The position numbers were made by a program, and so were the translations under genes. 64,000 nucleotides of DNA, taken from NCBI GenBank assembly GCA_002914805.1, contig JXTB01000385.1:185603-249602 (forward strand). The letters run 5' to 3'. Under the pieces are notes generated by a model. The model saw only the letters and a program-made list of their open reading frames with translations, was not told the DNA's origin and did not search any database. Shown here piece after piece: positions 1-12,364 of the stretch (position 1 is its first letter; each line of letters opens with the position of its first letter). The stretch comes from Parasponia andersonii. Lineage: Eukaryota; Streptophyta; Magnoliopsida; Rosales; Cannabaceae.

Positions 1-710
1 GGTATCAGACCCTAGAAATTCTTTTCATAGGATCATTTCTAAGTGATATCTAGTAATTCTACTCTACAGACTGAAAAATGGGGAGTATAAGAGGAGAAAA
101 TCTCTTATTTCACTTCGGTGAAATGAGTTTATTCCCAAAGATTGAAGTTATTTTCAAGAATGAAAGAAATAAGAGAAGACATACTGACCTTTCTTCAGAA
201 GAGGAAGGTTTGAGTCGATTCGAAACTTTGTCGGAGAAGAAACGGTGATTGGAGCGACCTGAGAGATAAAACGGCGCTAGGGTTCTGAGGATTTCTGAAG
301 TTTTCTGAGAAAAACAGTAAAATGAAACATGATGGGATGGTTTCTGATATTTATAACCTAGGTACCGTTAGATCGCAGCCATAGATCAGAGAATTTGAAT
401 TTTAAATCTGAAGGCTGAAGATTGCGTGGGATTTGATTCTATCCGAAAAGTCAGGATTGTTTAAAATTTGAAAAGATTTGGTTTTAAAAGTGACGGTTGA
501 TATTATTAGACTTCCTCGAATTTCGCTCTTAGCTACACGTGTTCCGTTCTGACAGAAAAAAAAAGATACGCGTGATCTTGAGATATAAGATTTGGAATCT
601 GACGGATCTTCGACTACTCAGACCACAGGTTTAAGTTATGACATCACAAGGTCGCACGGTAATTGGAAGCTTCATTTCGTCCTAAAGAACTAATGGAGCT
701 GGGGGGCAAT
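1..710 (+). mobile_element. LTR retroelement, 3' internal end (partial)
   Basis: Non-coding stretch directly upstream of a recognisable LTR. It ends in a purine-rich tract at about 692-709 (ggagctggggggcaa), which looks like the polypurine tract that precedes the 3' LTR of retrotransposons. The rest of the element lies left of the window. I see no gag or pol reading frame here. It is treated as a fossil element; the superfamily (Ty3/gypsy suspected from the LTR layout) is an inference. Confidence 0.55.
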
Positions 711-1368
711 TGTTGTGCGGTCTAAAATCCTAAGGTCGCATAAGAGTTACATGCGACCTCCTCCGTGAAAGTTATATGCGACCTCCTCCGTGATGGTTAT
801 ATGCGACCTCTTCCACAGGTTTTGTGCGACCTTCTCCATGCAGTTTGCCTTGTCAAGCAGGAAACCTATAAGAAGAGGGAAACAAGTAAATGCTATGAAA
901 GAAACCTACAAGGAAAGGGAAACTGAAGTATCCCATTTGTGATCAACTAGTTATCCGTTTTTGAATGATTATCCAATTACATTATCCAGTTGTATAGTTA
1001 CCCGTTTATACAATTAGAATCCTTGGGACATAAGGTTACCTTTACCTATATAAAGGGGACTCAATGTTCCGAAGGGGGATCCAAGTGAGTAATTCCAAGT
1101 TGAAAATATTCCAAGCTTTGGGTAGTCTAAGTTTTTAGTATTTTTCAATAGCTTTTCAGTCTTTCCAATTTCCAGACGAGATTGTAACCTTGAGTATTTG
1201 TTATTATTCATAAAATAGTGAGAAAACAGTGGACGTAGGCTCATATTTTTCGGGGCTGAACCACTATAAAATCTTCTCTCTTTTTTTTGCTTTGATTATT
1301 GATTCAATTCACACAAGTTACATCTTGATTTTTTTCTAAATTTATTGTTAATAAAACCTCCATCAACA
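711..1368 (+). mobile_element. 3' LTR (about 658 bp)
   Basis: Begins TGTTG and ends CAACA, a perfect terminal inverted pair, and follows a polypurine tract. Inside lie four tandem units of about 25 bp around gcgacctcctcc (about 753-840). A promoter-like tataaagggg box lies near 1051, followed by leader-like sequence. A diverged copy of the same LTR family occurs in reverse at 61.4-62.1 kb. The short reading frame at 1014-1244 on the minus strand is taken as chance. Confidence 0.65.
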
Positions 1369-2911
1369 TCCTCTGACCAACTTTTAAACTTCCCAAAAAA
1401 AAAAAAACTCTCAAAAATGATTAGAAACTATACCAATTATTTCTATTTTTTTTTTTTGCAAAATAGTGCGTTTTTAATAACAGCTTTGCACATATAAAAC
1501 AGATTTACCTAATACTAATTATTTATACAACTAGAATCTGAAATTATAAAAAGGCAATTTCAAAGTAGGCCTAGTTAAACACGAAACTGACTTTAGAAAA
1601 CAAAGGAAAAGACGTATTAATTTAAGGACAACATCAAAAAAGGGAGAAAAAAAAAGTTTAATTAGAAAATTTGATTATTAAAAAAATTCGTGTGAAATGA
1701 CAGAAAGGCCCCTGTAGTGGCATCCGGGCAATGACGTGGTGCTGCCAACGGTCAAAGTTCCAATTTTGAGGCCAATAATATCATAATGCGCTAAGACGGC
1801 CATGGGTTACATCACAGGCCACCCTTGCCTTTTTTTCTTGATTTTCCTTCTTATTCTTCTTCTTGTTCCTCGGGTTGGCAGGTCTTTGTTTCATTTCTTT
1901 TCTCGCTTTACTTTGGGTTCTTTTCTCACAAGCAAAGCAGATTACTCAATCAAAGCCAGCTTTCCTGGAAACGTGAAAAAGAAGCCATAGCTTAGTTTTA
2001 TGTCAAAGCTATCTCCAACCTCAGCCGCCTCTCTTCAGGTTTGGTTCTTCTATTACTACTGCATTTATGCCATTTTGGGTTGAGGTTGAAGTCATCTAGA
2101 GCTATCTAGCTTCTTATGAAGAAGTTTTAAGTATTGGGTTTTCGATCTTTTAGCTGTTTTTTGAGATTTGGGTTTGTGTTCTCTTTGGATTTTGATATCT
2201 GGGTTAGTGAAAGTTTTGAAGAAAAGTTTGGAACTTTGGTAATTGAGGTGTTAAATACCATCTCGGTTCTGTTTATTTTTGTGATTTCTCAATTGGGTAT
2301 TGAAGATTGTGGTTGAATTTTAAGGACACTGGTTGCAAATTGCAGTTGCCTGTGTAAAGAGAATTTTGGAGACGTTTGAACTTTTCTTCAGAAAGGATAC
2401 TGACCCAATTGCTAGTTCTTTTAAATTGGATCTTGAAGCGTTGCTCGAGCTTTGATTTGAGTAGGAGATGTTGGACTTGCTTGGTTGGATATATCAATTT
2501 GAAGCCTTGAACTACCTGTGGCATTAATCGGCTTTTTTCCTGCAACGATTTTTTTTTCTTGGGGGGGGAGGGGGGGTCAGATTTGTGAAGCCTAACAGCT
2601 CATTTTTGGTTAAGATTTTCTTATTGCCGAAATGGTATTTGGAGAATTTGGTCCAACTTCGAGGTGAAGATCCAAAACTGGTGTGAAGCCTAACAGCTCG
2701 TTTTTGGTTAAGATTTTCTTATCGCCGAAATGGGATTCGGAGAATTTTGTCCAACTTCGAGGTGAGGATCCAAAATTGGTATTTAGAGCACTGAACACAA
2801 AGATTAGTGTGCTTCGAAATCTTTTATCAACCTATGTTGACTTGCTGTGCCTGCTGTTGACTAGGAGAATACAGAGCTCATGCTATAGATATAATCTTCT
2901 AGTTCATAAGC
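1369..2911 (+). promoter_or_regulatory. Promoter and 5' leader region of the kinase gene
   Basis: AT-rich upstream DNA up to about 1.8 kb, then pyrimidine-rich leader-like sequence. A possible leader intron donor (cag|gtttgg) lies near 2037. A G-run of 8 plus 7 Gs split by one A (2561-2576) could form a G-quadruplex. A 98-bp tandem duplication follows at 2585-2780. Several short upstream reading frames are present (for example 1802-1990, 2134-2316, 2683-2940). The transcript start is not visible. Confidence 0.4.
2585..2780 (+). repeat. 98-bp direct tandem duplication in the kinase leader
   Basis: Copy 1 is 2585-2682 and copy 2 is 2683-2780. Both begin gtgaagcctaacagctc and share the distinctive ttggttaagattttctta and ccaacttcgaggtga blocks, with only a handful of differences. 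The copies abut exactly, so this is a local duplication just upstream of the start codon. Confidence 0.93.
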
Positions 2912-5900
2912 ATGCAAAGTGGGCATTTGTTCTCAATTAGAATGGGTTGTGCTATTTTAAGTATCTTGTTGCTAGTGCAATTGCCAGCTATCTTTAGCTC
3001 TGGTTTCATCATAGAGTCCAAAGTCTGTGGCGATGTCATGGCATATTCAAATTCTTATGGAAATGAAATGTTTTATATAAATGGGAATTCAGTGGACAAA
3101 GATTTATTCTGTGAGACTCTTATAACCTACAATGGATATGGTTGCAATTTTGAGGGCTACCTCAGAAGTGATCATTGTCAGTTGGACGTTTCAACAGGTA
3201 TTGTGTAGCATGATACGTTATTTCTTTTCCATGACTTATAAAATTCTGCCTTTTTATTAATATTTTTGCACTTTTCACTGCTTCTAATAATTTTTTTTTT
3301 CTCTAAGATAGGTAGGAAACTTTTGCAAAAGGATTCAAAAGATGAATCCCCTGTCCCTGATCGGAACAACTATCAAGGAGAAGAAAAAAATGATTCCAAA
3401 TTTGTGTCAACACCGGAAAAAGTTGGAATACTAGCAGCGGGATCTGTTTTAGCCTGTTGTGTTTTTCTCTGTCCCTGCTTCTATAAGAAAAGAAGAGAAA
3501 CTTCCGACACCGTTCTTACCAAGGATCAATATACAAGTGAGTGTATCTCTCTTATATTGTATCTCACCATTACGATGATTTTAAATTTAGTAACCTTTTT
3601 TTTTTCTTTTTCTTTTTCTTTTTCGCTATAGATAAGGAATTCAACTTGTATTTTTCATGTTCACTTTTGAATGGGATGAACTTGAAATAAACGCTTCTCT
3701 TAAGATAACTTAAGTTGGTTTATTTACGATGTTCTGTAGCTAGTTGAATCATTCGTTAGCTGTTTTCTTAATATGGGATTTTTTTAATTATAAAAAAAAA
3801 AAATTGCTGTGAATGACAGAAAGAAGTGTTTATGTTCCTGCAGTGGATTCAGCTTCCTCTTTTGAAGTGAATTCTGCTGCCGAAAAGATCCCTGCCAGTC
3901 CATATCGTGTACCACCTAGTCCTAGATTCTCTATGTCTCCACAACTTAGTAGACTTGGATCAGTACGTCTCAACATGAGTCAGGTAGCCAGAGCAACTCG
4001 TAATTTCTCACCATCGCTACAAATAGGTGAAGGCGGCTTTGGAACGGTCTACAAAGCCCAGCTGGATAATGGCCATATAGTTGCTATAAAGCGAGGAAAG
4101 AAGGTAAATTTTTAATCATCACAAGGGTAATTCATATGATATAGATACTTAAGGTTACCTTAAGTAGGACAGGCGTGCATTTAATTTGGGTGGACTGTAG
4201 GAAGTAAATTTAGCTTAGCATCATTAGAAATTGAAAATTTTAAATCATAGCAGAAGAAATTTTTTTGTTACGATTATGGGTACTCTGTAAAATTTTTATC
4301 ATGATAATGAAATTAAGTGATTAATTCAACAATGAAATATGAAAAATCGCTAACAATATAAGATTCTGCTTGACAAAAGAAAGTATGCTAGGTTTGACAA
4401 AATAAAATTAGATTGAAAAGAAACCATAATCTGATATCAAATCAGACTAAGTGCGTTGAAACTTGCAAATTATAATTGAAACCTATTGGAAAATTTTGTG
4501 TGAGAAAGAAATATAAATGAGTAATCCTGCCTAAAATGTCTCAAAAAAGGTATAATCTGATTACTCCGTACCATGCATCTTGGATGGCTAAATTTTAAAG
4601 AAAGTACTTAATAAACATTGAACTTCAATAATGGATTAAACTAACTGAATAAGAATTATATCAACATTCTGGCTGGCAATTGTGAAATAGCATATGAAAA
4701 TAAGGCAAAATATCAAAGACCTAAACCTTTACAGACTGCCACAACCTTAGTTTTGGTGTGATTATGACATCAGTGGAAATATTTCTTTGGCTAATGTTGT
4801 GTTGTTTGATGAAGGATGGGTATGATTAATTGTCTTAATTAATACTCCCACTGTCCCATACCTTTCTAACCTAATCCTAGAGGCAAGCTATTTTGATAGC
4901 ATTAGGCATTCCATGTCAGAGGGACCAAATAATTTATTCATGTACGGAAAATTGAAATGGTCTCTTATCCAAATAGGAAAAAGTAAAATAAGTTCTTATC
5001 CAGATATGAAAGAAATGAAATGGTTCCATCTAACTTGGATAATCCTAAAAAAGTGTATTTGTGTTTATATATTTTGTTGACATGGAAACTTCTTGTAGGA
5101 ACAATTTGAAAATCTCAGAACTGAGTTTAGCAGTGAAGTTGAGCTACTGGCCAAAATTGATCATCGGAATTTGGTGAAGTTACTTGGTTATGTTGACCAA
5201 GGACATGAGCGCCTTATCATAACAGAGTATGTGCCAAATGGTACTCTTAGGGAACACTTGGATGGTAAGATTACTTGTACTTTTACCGTAAGAATAGGTT
5301 CATGAACTATTGTAGGCGATAACAAGGATGTTAATTATTTTGCTGTAATTATTGGCAGGTCAACGTGGAAAAATTCTGGATTTCAACCAACGACTTGAAA
5401 TTGCCATTGATGTTGCTCACGGCCTTACTTATCTCCATCTATATGCAGGTAGGGAGCACTCCATTGAGCAGACCTGTTCCTAGGAGCACTAGAACTCCCG
5501 ATATCATACAACCCCCCTCCCTCTCTTTTTCCCCGGGGGCAAGGAAAGAGGCAATTTTCAAAATCAAAAGTCTATGCTTATGGAACTGTAGCCAATCCTT
5601 GCCTTAAGCACTGTTGGAACAATATCAGCGGATATAATTAGCATTTGTTGGGCTAACAATTATATCTCATCTAGAGAATTTTGTACTGTTAAGAAACTAC
5701 CAATTAGCCTGTGCATGAGCTCTTAGAATCCCATCTGTAGGGAATTCGTATATTAAGATGCAAATGTGATCATTTAACTGTCATTTTCACTCATTATTTA
5801 TGTGCTTTCTGATGTGCTAATATGCCAAATACTTTCTTACAGTTACAAGTTCATTTATATCTGTTGAAATTATTGGTGCCTAATCTTCTACTCATCACAC

Positions 5901-7054
5901 AACAGAGAAACAAATCATCCATCGAGATGTGAAATCATCGAACATTCTTTTGACCGAAAGCATGAGAGCCAAGGTTGCTGATTTCGGATTTGCAAAGCTT
6001 GGTCCTATGGAATCTGACGAAACACACATTTCAACCAAAGTGAAAGGAACAGTTGGTTACCTAGACCCCGAGTATATGAAGACCTATCAACTCACTGCCA
6101 AGAGTGATGTGTACTCATTTGGAGTTTTACTTGTCGAAATTATGACAGGTCGCCGACCTGTGGAATTGAAGAGGCCTGTAGAAGAGCGGGTAACACTCAG
6201 ATGGGTGAGTCTCTGCCCTGTTTTTTTTTTTTGGCTCAGCAAGATTTTGATCATGCGACAGTTTTAGAACCTTGGAACACTCTCATATAAAGCATATGCA
6301 ATAATGTTCATACACAAGTTTAAGATGACTGTTTTCTGTGGGTTACAAAAGACACAAGTTTTAGAATTGAAACTTAAGAATTAGTTAACCATGTGACCGA
6401 GCAATATGCTTAGATTGTCAATGACAGCTGTCATCTAAAATCAAGAGATCAGCCACCTTGAGCCCACTTCTGGATTATTTTGTAGTTGGTGGAACAAGTC
6501 AGCTTCCACTAAACTTGTTTACCAAAACTTCACATTGGATTTGTTGAACCAGCTGTGGTGAACCATTGAAAGAGATTGATGCTATTACGAAACTTGATTT
6601 TTTTTTTTTTTCCAGTGACAATTCGTTGCAGGTTCTCCCAATGACATGATTGAATCACTTAGAGATTAAAACACTTAAAATCCAGGAATGTTTGGAGTGT
6701 CCATGTGGGTCCTGAGATTGGGTGGAAAATGATTCCAATATGGTCTAAACAATGAAACAGACTTTTTTCCCCCTGCTTCTCAATCCATAGCTATTGCTTA
6801 CTTTGAAGTCCTCTAACTTGATCTGGTTTTATCATTTTGTTCAGGCCTTCAACAAATACAATGACAGACGTGTAACCGAATTGGTTGATCCTTTAATGGT
6901 GGAAGTTGTAGGTGCAGATATACTTGATAAAATATTTGGTTTGGCTATTCAGTGCGCAGCGCCAATTCGAGCCGATCGGCCTGACATGAAATTAGTTGGT
7001 GAGCAGTTGTGGGCAATAAGAGCAGACTACGTAAGGTCTATGAGAAGAGGTTAA
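2912..7054 (+). CDS. CRCK3: Calmodulin-binding receptor-like cytoplasmic kinase, CRCK3-like
   Basis: Ser/Thr kinase of the plant RLCK-IV/CRCK group. Exons: 2912-3197, 3312-3536, 3820-4103, 5099-5264, 5359-5448, 5906-6204, 6845-7054. All introns are GT-AG and phases agree, giving 519 residues, or 509 from the in-frame ATG at 2942, which fits a signal peptide better and matches the roughly 510-residue Arabidopsis CRCK3. Numbered from 2912: signal peptide about 11-30; Cys-containing ectodomain; membrane segment about 134-152 followed by a basic stop-transfer KKRR; a linker with three Ser-Pro sites (197, 204, 210); kinase domain with GEGGFG 240-245, Lys261, HRD 356-358, DFG 376-378 and an activation loop ending [10 protein letters not shown]. 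All catalytic residues are present, so it should be active. In Arabidopsis, CRCK3 (SUMM3) is an MPK4 substrate watched by the NLR SUMM2; the Ser-Pro sites are plausible MAPK targets (inference). Orthology is by remembered similarity. Confidence 0.92.
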
Positions 7055-8212
7055 TTAAATTATGAGATTGGTTCCTCTTTCTTTCTCTCTCTTTTTCTTT
7101 TTTTTTTTTTGGGTCCTCAAATTCAAATGGTTCTTCAACTTTTACCCTGTAAAGAAAGAGTGTTCGACTTTGAAGAAAGTTTTACTTTTCCATTGGTCTT
7201 ATCTTTTTCAGGCTTATTCTTCATTTTCTTGTATATGTTTTTGGATACCTAATACGTTTAAACTTTGTCTAAATAACAAAACAATGAGAAGTCCAACAGA
7301 ACGTGCCTAAGAAAATTGGACTCTCTAATAGATATTTTCCGGCTGCACTCTTATGGCTCCATGAATTTGTCAAGACTCGGTCAATAATCCTACTTTGTCA
7401 CTAAACTCATTACCAGAATATCAACTTTTGTCGAGGCATTTACATGTGGAGAGACAATATTATAGTCTCGAATGTTCGTTTTATGGGTCCCGGATGGATC
7501 TCGAAGATATGGAGAAATTGCAAAAACATTCCATGTATTTAGATGAACCCTCAATTTATCCCCTACAATTTTCGAAATTAACAAAAATGTCTAATTGGAT
7601 TAGCAATAAAAAGAACAGAGATATTTTGAAAGTTTTTCAACAGCAGCTTCTTCGTCCTGGCCAAGAAATAAAATTGACCTCCTTTACCCGCGAAAATGTG
7701 AAAGGCTAAAGAACGTAGATGTCTGGATATATATATATATATATATGTTTTGAAGCTTGAAATTTGAACGACGACAAGGGATTCAAAACCAAGCACGGAA
7801 AGTTCTTACTTCTAACTTGTACAGAGTCCTTTAATATAGCAAGGACATAATCAAGGCCCAAAGATTTAATCTAAATTGCTGGGAACCTAAGGAATAACTT
7901 TCATTGCAAAATTCGACAGATCAAAAATCGTGCAATGCTATTTTAAGGGACAAATTACTCAAGAAAGACGCTCAAATAATTTGATTCTTATTATATTGCG
8001 CAAAGCAAGAATGAACTTATTGCATCAGTTGCCGAATATACTCAGAGATGGTAGTATGACTACCCTTACTGCCATCATGACCTTTTTCTCCAGAATCCAT
8101 CAAAGAACTTGAAATTTGATGATATCTTACTCTTCAATTCCTGAGTAGCTTCAAATAGCTATATACAAGCTTATCTTTAGGAAGAAAGCAAGATCCTCGG
8201 CCGAGATATGCC
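7055..8212. other. Convergent intergenic region
   Basis: The 3' ends of the kinase (+) and the CLC gene (-) face each other across this stretch, so both terminators and 3' UTRs must lie here. It contains a (TA)n tract at about 7727-7746. Overlapping open frames at 7395-7709 (+) and 7390-7584 (-) match no family I recognise and look fortuitous. No mobile element ends were found. Confidence 0.5.
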
Positions 8213-11200
8213 CTAAAAGATTTTAGATAGAAAGGGTAAACGGATTCTTAATCTCTTCCACTTGCTCCTTACCAACAGAGGATACAAGCTCAATATATGC
8301 TCCGGCATAAAATCGTGTCTTGTCAATATACCCACCACCGGAGATCTCTGCAAATAAGAAGCATTATGTTGCAGTTAGAAAAAATCAACACTTTGGATAG
8401 AGAATATTAATATAGCAAATTAGAATGAGAAAATGTACGAATCGTATGTCAGACAATATAATGATGATCATCAGCCAAAACTGGGTTTTCAGTGTCTATG
8501 ATAAAATCCAGTCACACAAAAAATGAAATCTAATTCCTTTGCATTCAGACCAAAGAGTTTAAGAGTACACCAAAAAAAGAAAAAAAATGATGCAGCCAAT
8601 TTTTTGTAAAGTGTTTCCTGATGAAGGGAAAAAAGTCGCTTACACAAGAGATCTTTGGTATCACCAGCAGGTGCCTCAAACCAACTTCTCGAAAGAGTAT
8701 GAGAGCCTTTGCTAGGGACATCGATTCCACGACAGTATAAGGTGAAGCATTAGAAAATGGATGCAAATCTAAGAACATCTCCATCTCCTCATCAGAGAAT
8801 TCTATGTCTTCCAGCATTTCGCCATTGCCTGAACCCCTCTTTGCGAAATCCTCGGATGAGAACTGCTTAAAGGCATCATTGCCTGTCGGCGCTGGGTGGG
8901 ACAGGAAAGATTTATTCTTCAACAACGTAATAAGGTGGGCACGAAGGATTATACCAAATAAGACAGGGGACTCCGACAGCGGAGGCTCATCGATTACAGG
9001 AAATCCATTATGCCTTGTACATCTGAGAATATGTACTATATTACCAACCTTCTCAATGCCTCGAAAAATCTGTAGTGGGCCAGTAACTACGTCACCTACA
9101 GTCAGTTGCCTCATATATGGTTCAACATGAGTCTCCAGATAAGGAAATCCCTTTGATCTCATAATAAGATCATATATGTTTTCATTGAAAGCATCCGCCA
9201 CAGTCTTGGAAATAAGAAGAACCAGCATTATCAATGGAAGCAGTAATAAGTTATTGGTCAATTCCAGAATAATCACGCACAGGGAAACAGTCATCCTCAT
9301 TGATCCACCCATAAAACAAGCAGCACCTAACACAGCATAAAGGCCATGGTTAAGGTTGGAGCCTGAACCAATTAACATGCCAACAAGACGTCCATAACAT
9401 GCGCCAGTCACAATTTCAGGTACAAAAAGGCCAGCAGGAGCGCAAATCCCATAGCTAAAGATGCTTAAAATGAAGCAGGTGACAAAAAATATGAGAATTG
9501 ACGAATACTGGAACTCAGAATCGGTGCCCTTGCTAAAAAGATTTCTGATAGCATCGTCGTTCGTATTAAATATGAGGCTAGCCAAATCATTATAGTGACC
9601 AGGAGGACATTGGAACTTCTTGTAGTTACCGGACCGGCCTATTGTAGGACAGGCTTCAGATGCATTAGGTGGGCAAGTTTGGCACGATGCAAGCCATGGT
9701 AATCCAAAAAGAAGACAAGATGTGAAAATGGAGATTGCACAAGCAAGAAGAATTCTGTAAGCAACACCTTTCCTGGAAAAGGGAAACATGAAGGGTATTG
9801 AGCTTGCAAAACCATTACAAAATATTATGAAAGCATCCTCAGTACCATCTCAGAGCTAAAGAAAACACTTACTCATTGATAAGATTGTACAATCTAAGAA
9901 CTTTGTCCAAGAGAAAATTATAAAAGCTTCCCAATAAGCCCCCTACAACACCAAGGAGAAGCACAGGAGGCACATCGACAAGGTGATATGAGATGTTGGC
10001 TGAATAAACATCAAACATTATCAGCCCCCCGGTACCAAAAAGCCCACATTTGCCACTCAAGCAAACATCAATTAGAGCCCGGAGCACAATTGCAACTATG
10101 GCTGTTGCAAAGAAAGCCCTCCACAGAAGAGCACTTCTCCACCTGCATAAAAAACCTAGATATTAATTAATTTGTATCTTTGACAATAAGATGCTTTTGT
10201 GAATATTAAGTTTTTATAGTCAAAAGCACCAATATAAACTTAAAATCTCTAATATTGACATCCATGAAAACATTGATTATGAGTCTGTAAATATAGACCA
10301 TCAAATCAGAAAAAAGAATAAAACAAAGTAACCATTACAGAATGGAAAGTGGAATATTCTATATAAACCATGAAAGAAAGGAATTCTGAAGATAAAAACT
10401 AAAAGATGCTCAGAAATTAGAATAAACCTACCAAAAAAAAAAAGGGGACCTTATGAGTGAAGTAGATAAATGGAGAGAAAAAATAATGAACATAAAGAGT
10501 TTCAAAATAGAGATGCAACATGAGAGTTTAAGACAAACAAAGAAGCTAAGCAAGAGAGGTTCCAATACCAAGATGCCATCTCTTCAAAAGCAAACAGCAC
10601 ACCACCAACTGGGGCACGGAACGAGGCAGCAATACCAGCAGCCGCACCAATTGTTACAAGATCCCGTCTGTCACGGTCATTCTTGAAAAATCGTAGCCAT
10701 CGCCATGTCAAATTATATTTCTTGGACCCACCTTGACCTAGTATTGATGCAATACATGCACCAGTATGAACCATGGGCCCCGCCTTTCCAACAAGAAGAG
10801 AGGAAGACACTGCTGTTATGCTGCCAACAATCTGGACATTGAGAAAACATGAACCCAAGAAGTTAAAACGTAGTAGACTCAGGGCTACATAAGAAACTCT
10901 GTGTATTTGCAAACAACCGCTTAAGTCATACTATTATGTCTAATACGTACATATAAATCTACACTTTGTTATGCAAAAAAATATTCCATTCTAGTGGATT
11001 AAAGATGGATTTTTAAATCATTTTCTTGTTCTTTTAATCACTCCACAGTGAGTAAGATATTTGAAGCACATTGCTTGCTCTTTGGATGAACCGGCTTCTG
11101 CCTAATGGCAGCCTCCTTCCAAAGTTATTCAAAAGGTGTTTCAACTTTGAAATTGTTGGTTCATACACGGGTTAAGGAAAGCAACGGTTTAAGAGAAGGT

Positions 11201-12364
11201 AAGGAAACAACCACGAAATGATGGGTGGCCACCACCACCACCAACAGCCATTTAAGAGAGTAGTCGAAACAAAAACACTGTTCAAAGCCATTGATTGGAG
11301 TTACACCATTTCAACATATGGGTTGACCCCCATTGACTTAACTGATCTTTACCAAATTTAGGCAGAAAATTTAGTAAATCAAGCACACTGTTTAGTCAAT
11401 TCAACAAATTCATCACACACCACTTGGGGCAACGTAGAAAGTTCATGGAACCAATAAATACATTTCACTTCAATCCCTCACTTCATACAGAAATGAAAAA
11501 TCATCTCATAAGCATTAGAAATCACATCTAAGCACTTCTGAACTAATTACCCAAAAAAGCATTGAAAGATATCTCCAAGACACCAAAAACATTACCTTAA
11601 CAGCCAAAGTCCGCAACGAAAAGATTCCGGGGGCGTCGACGCCATTCAGGTAAGCCTTCACCTCCGGTATACCGGAACCCGCAGCCGCCGGAGCAATCAA
11701 GGCCGTGATCGTACATGCAAATAGAGTGAGCACCAAATTCGAAGCGAAAAACACCAGAAAAGCCATCCCATACCTATAAAACTCCACAAGTGAAAAGGAA
11801 AAAAAAAACACTAATTAAAACCAAAATCGAGATTCTTTCATTTTCCCACCTATTTTTCCCGAGAAATAAACAATAGTATACTTATTACATGCCTCTGCTG
11901 CAACATCATATTGGATGTAACAACGAACTTAACGCCGGCGAGATTCTCGACGGCGAGGTTATTGCAAAACCCGATTAAGCTAACGATCATTCCGATGAGG
12001 AAGCAAGTGAACCACTTCATGAATATGTACTGGAATATCTGGATCTTTTCTCGGCTCCTCCAATCCTGCTTGAAAAACTCGTTCTCGAAAATCCTAATCC
12101 CAAAAAAAGAAGAAGCTAAATTACAGTCACTCTCATCCGAATTGAGCAGAAACTTCAGTACAAAAATGGCGACGAAGAAGAAGAAGCTTACTCGTAGTCA
12201 AGGCTCTCGATAGGGCAGACATGAGAGCCGACTATGGCGACCTGAGAGGTCGAATTGGGAATGGATCTCTGGCTCTGAGAGGAGAGTAAAGGAAAGGTGA
12301 GAGACTCACGATCACGCTCGAACTCCTCGTCCTCCTCAGGGCCATGCTCCAGTGCATTGGCCAT
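8213..12364 (-). CDS. CLC-G: Chloride channel/transporter of the CLC-g type
   Basis: Seven exons on the minus strand: 12364-12192, 12093-11893, 11773-11596, 10831-10569, 10142-9873, 9772-8644, 8347-8213, encoding 782 residues (Arabidopsis CLC-g about 763). Begins MANALEHG; conserved SQVAIVG..CPIESLDYE follows. Selectivity motif GSGIP at 157-161 has Ser rather than the Pro of nitrate-type CLC-a, suggesting chloride. The gating-glutamate motif is GKAGP (Ala201), as in CLC-g proteins, which predicts channel-like rather than strictly coupled exchange. The EE pair at 267-268 covers the usual proton-glutamate site. The C-terminus carries two CBS regions (HNGFPVID; SPYTVVESMSLAKA through GILTRHDFMPEHIL). 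The neighbouring exon sequences RALIDVCLSGKCGLFG and ISIFTSCLLFGLPWLASC match the CLC-g subgroup. Expected at the vacuolar membrane. Intron 2 needs a GC donor, or a GT-AG alternative that adds four residues. Very likely intact. Confidence 0.93.
11774..11892 (-). other. Probable GC-AG intron of the CLC-g gene
   Basis: On the minus strand the exon end reads CAGAG|GCATGT and the acceptor TATAG|G. This keeps the phase and gives QQRYGMAF, the same length as in CLC-g relatives. A competing GT-AG pair (donor after CAT at 11889, acceptor before 11781) also keeps frame but adds four residues (His-Phe-Tyr-Arg). Confidence 0.65.

Noticed and set aside
7390-7796. Open frames on both strands in the convergent spacer
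   Set aside because: No recognisable family, mutually overlapping, and probably within 3' UTRs.
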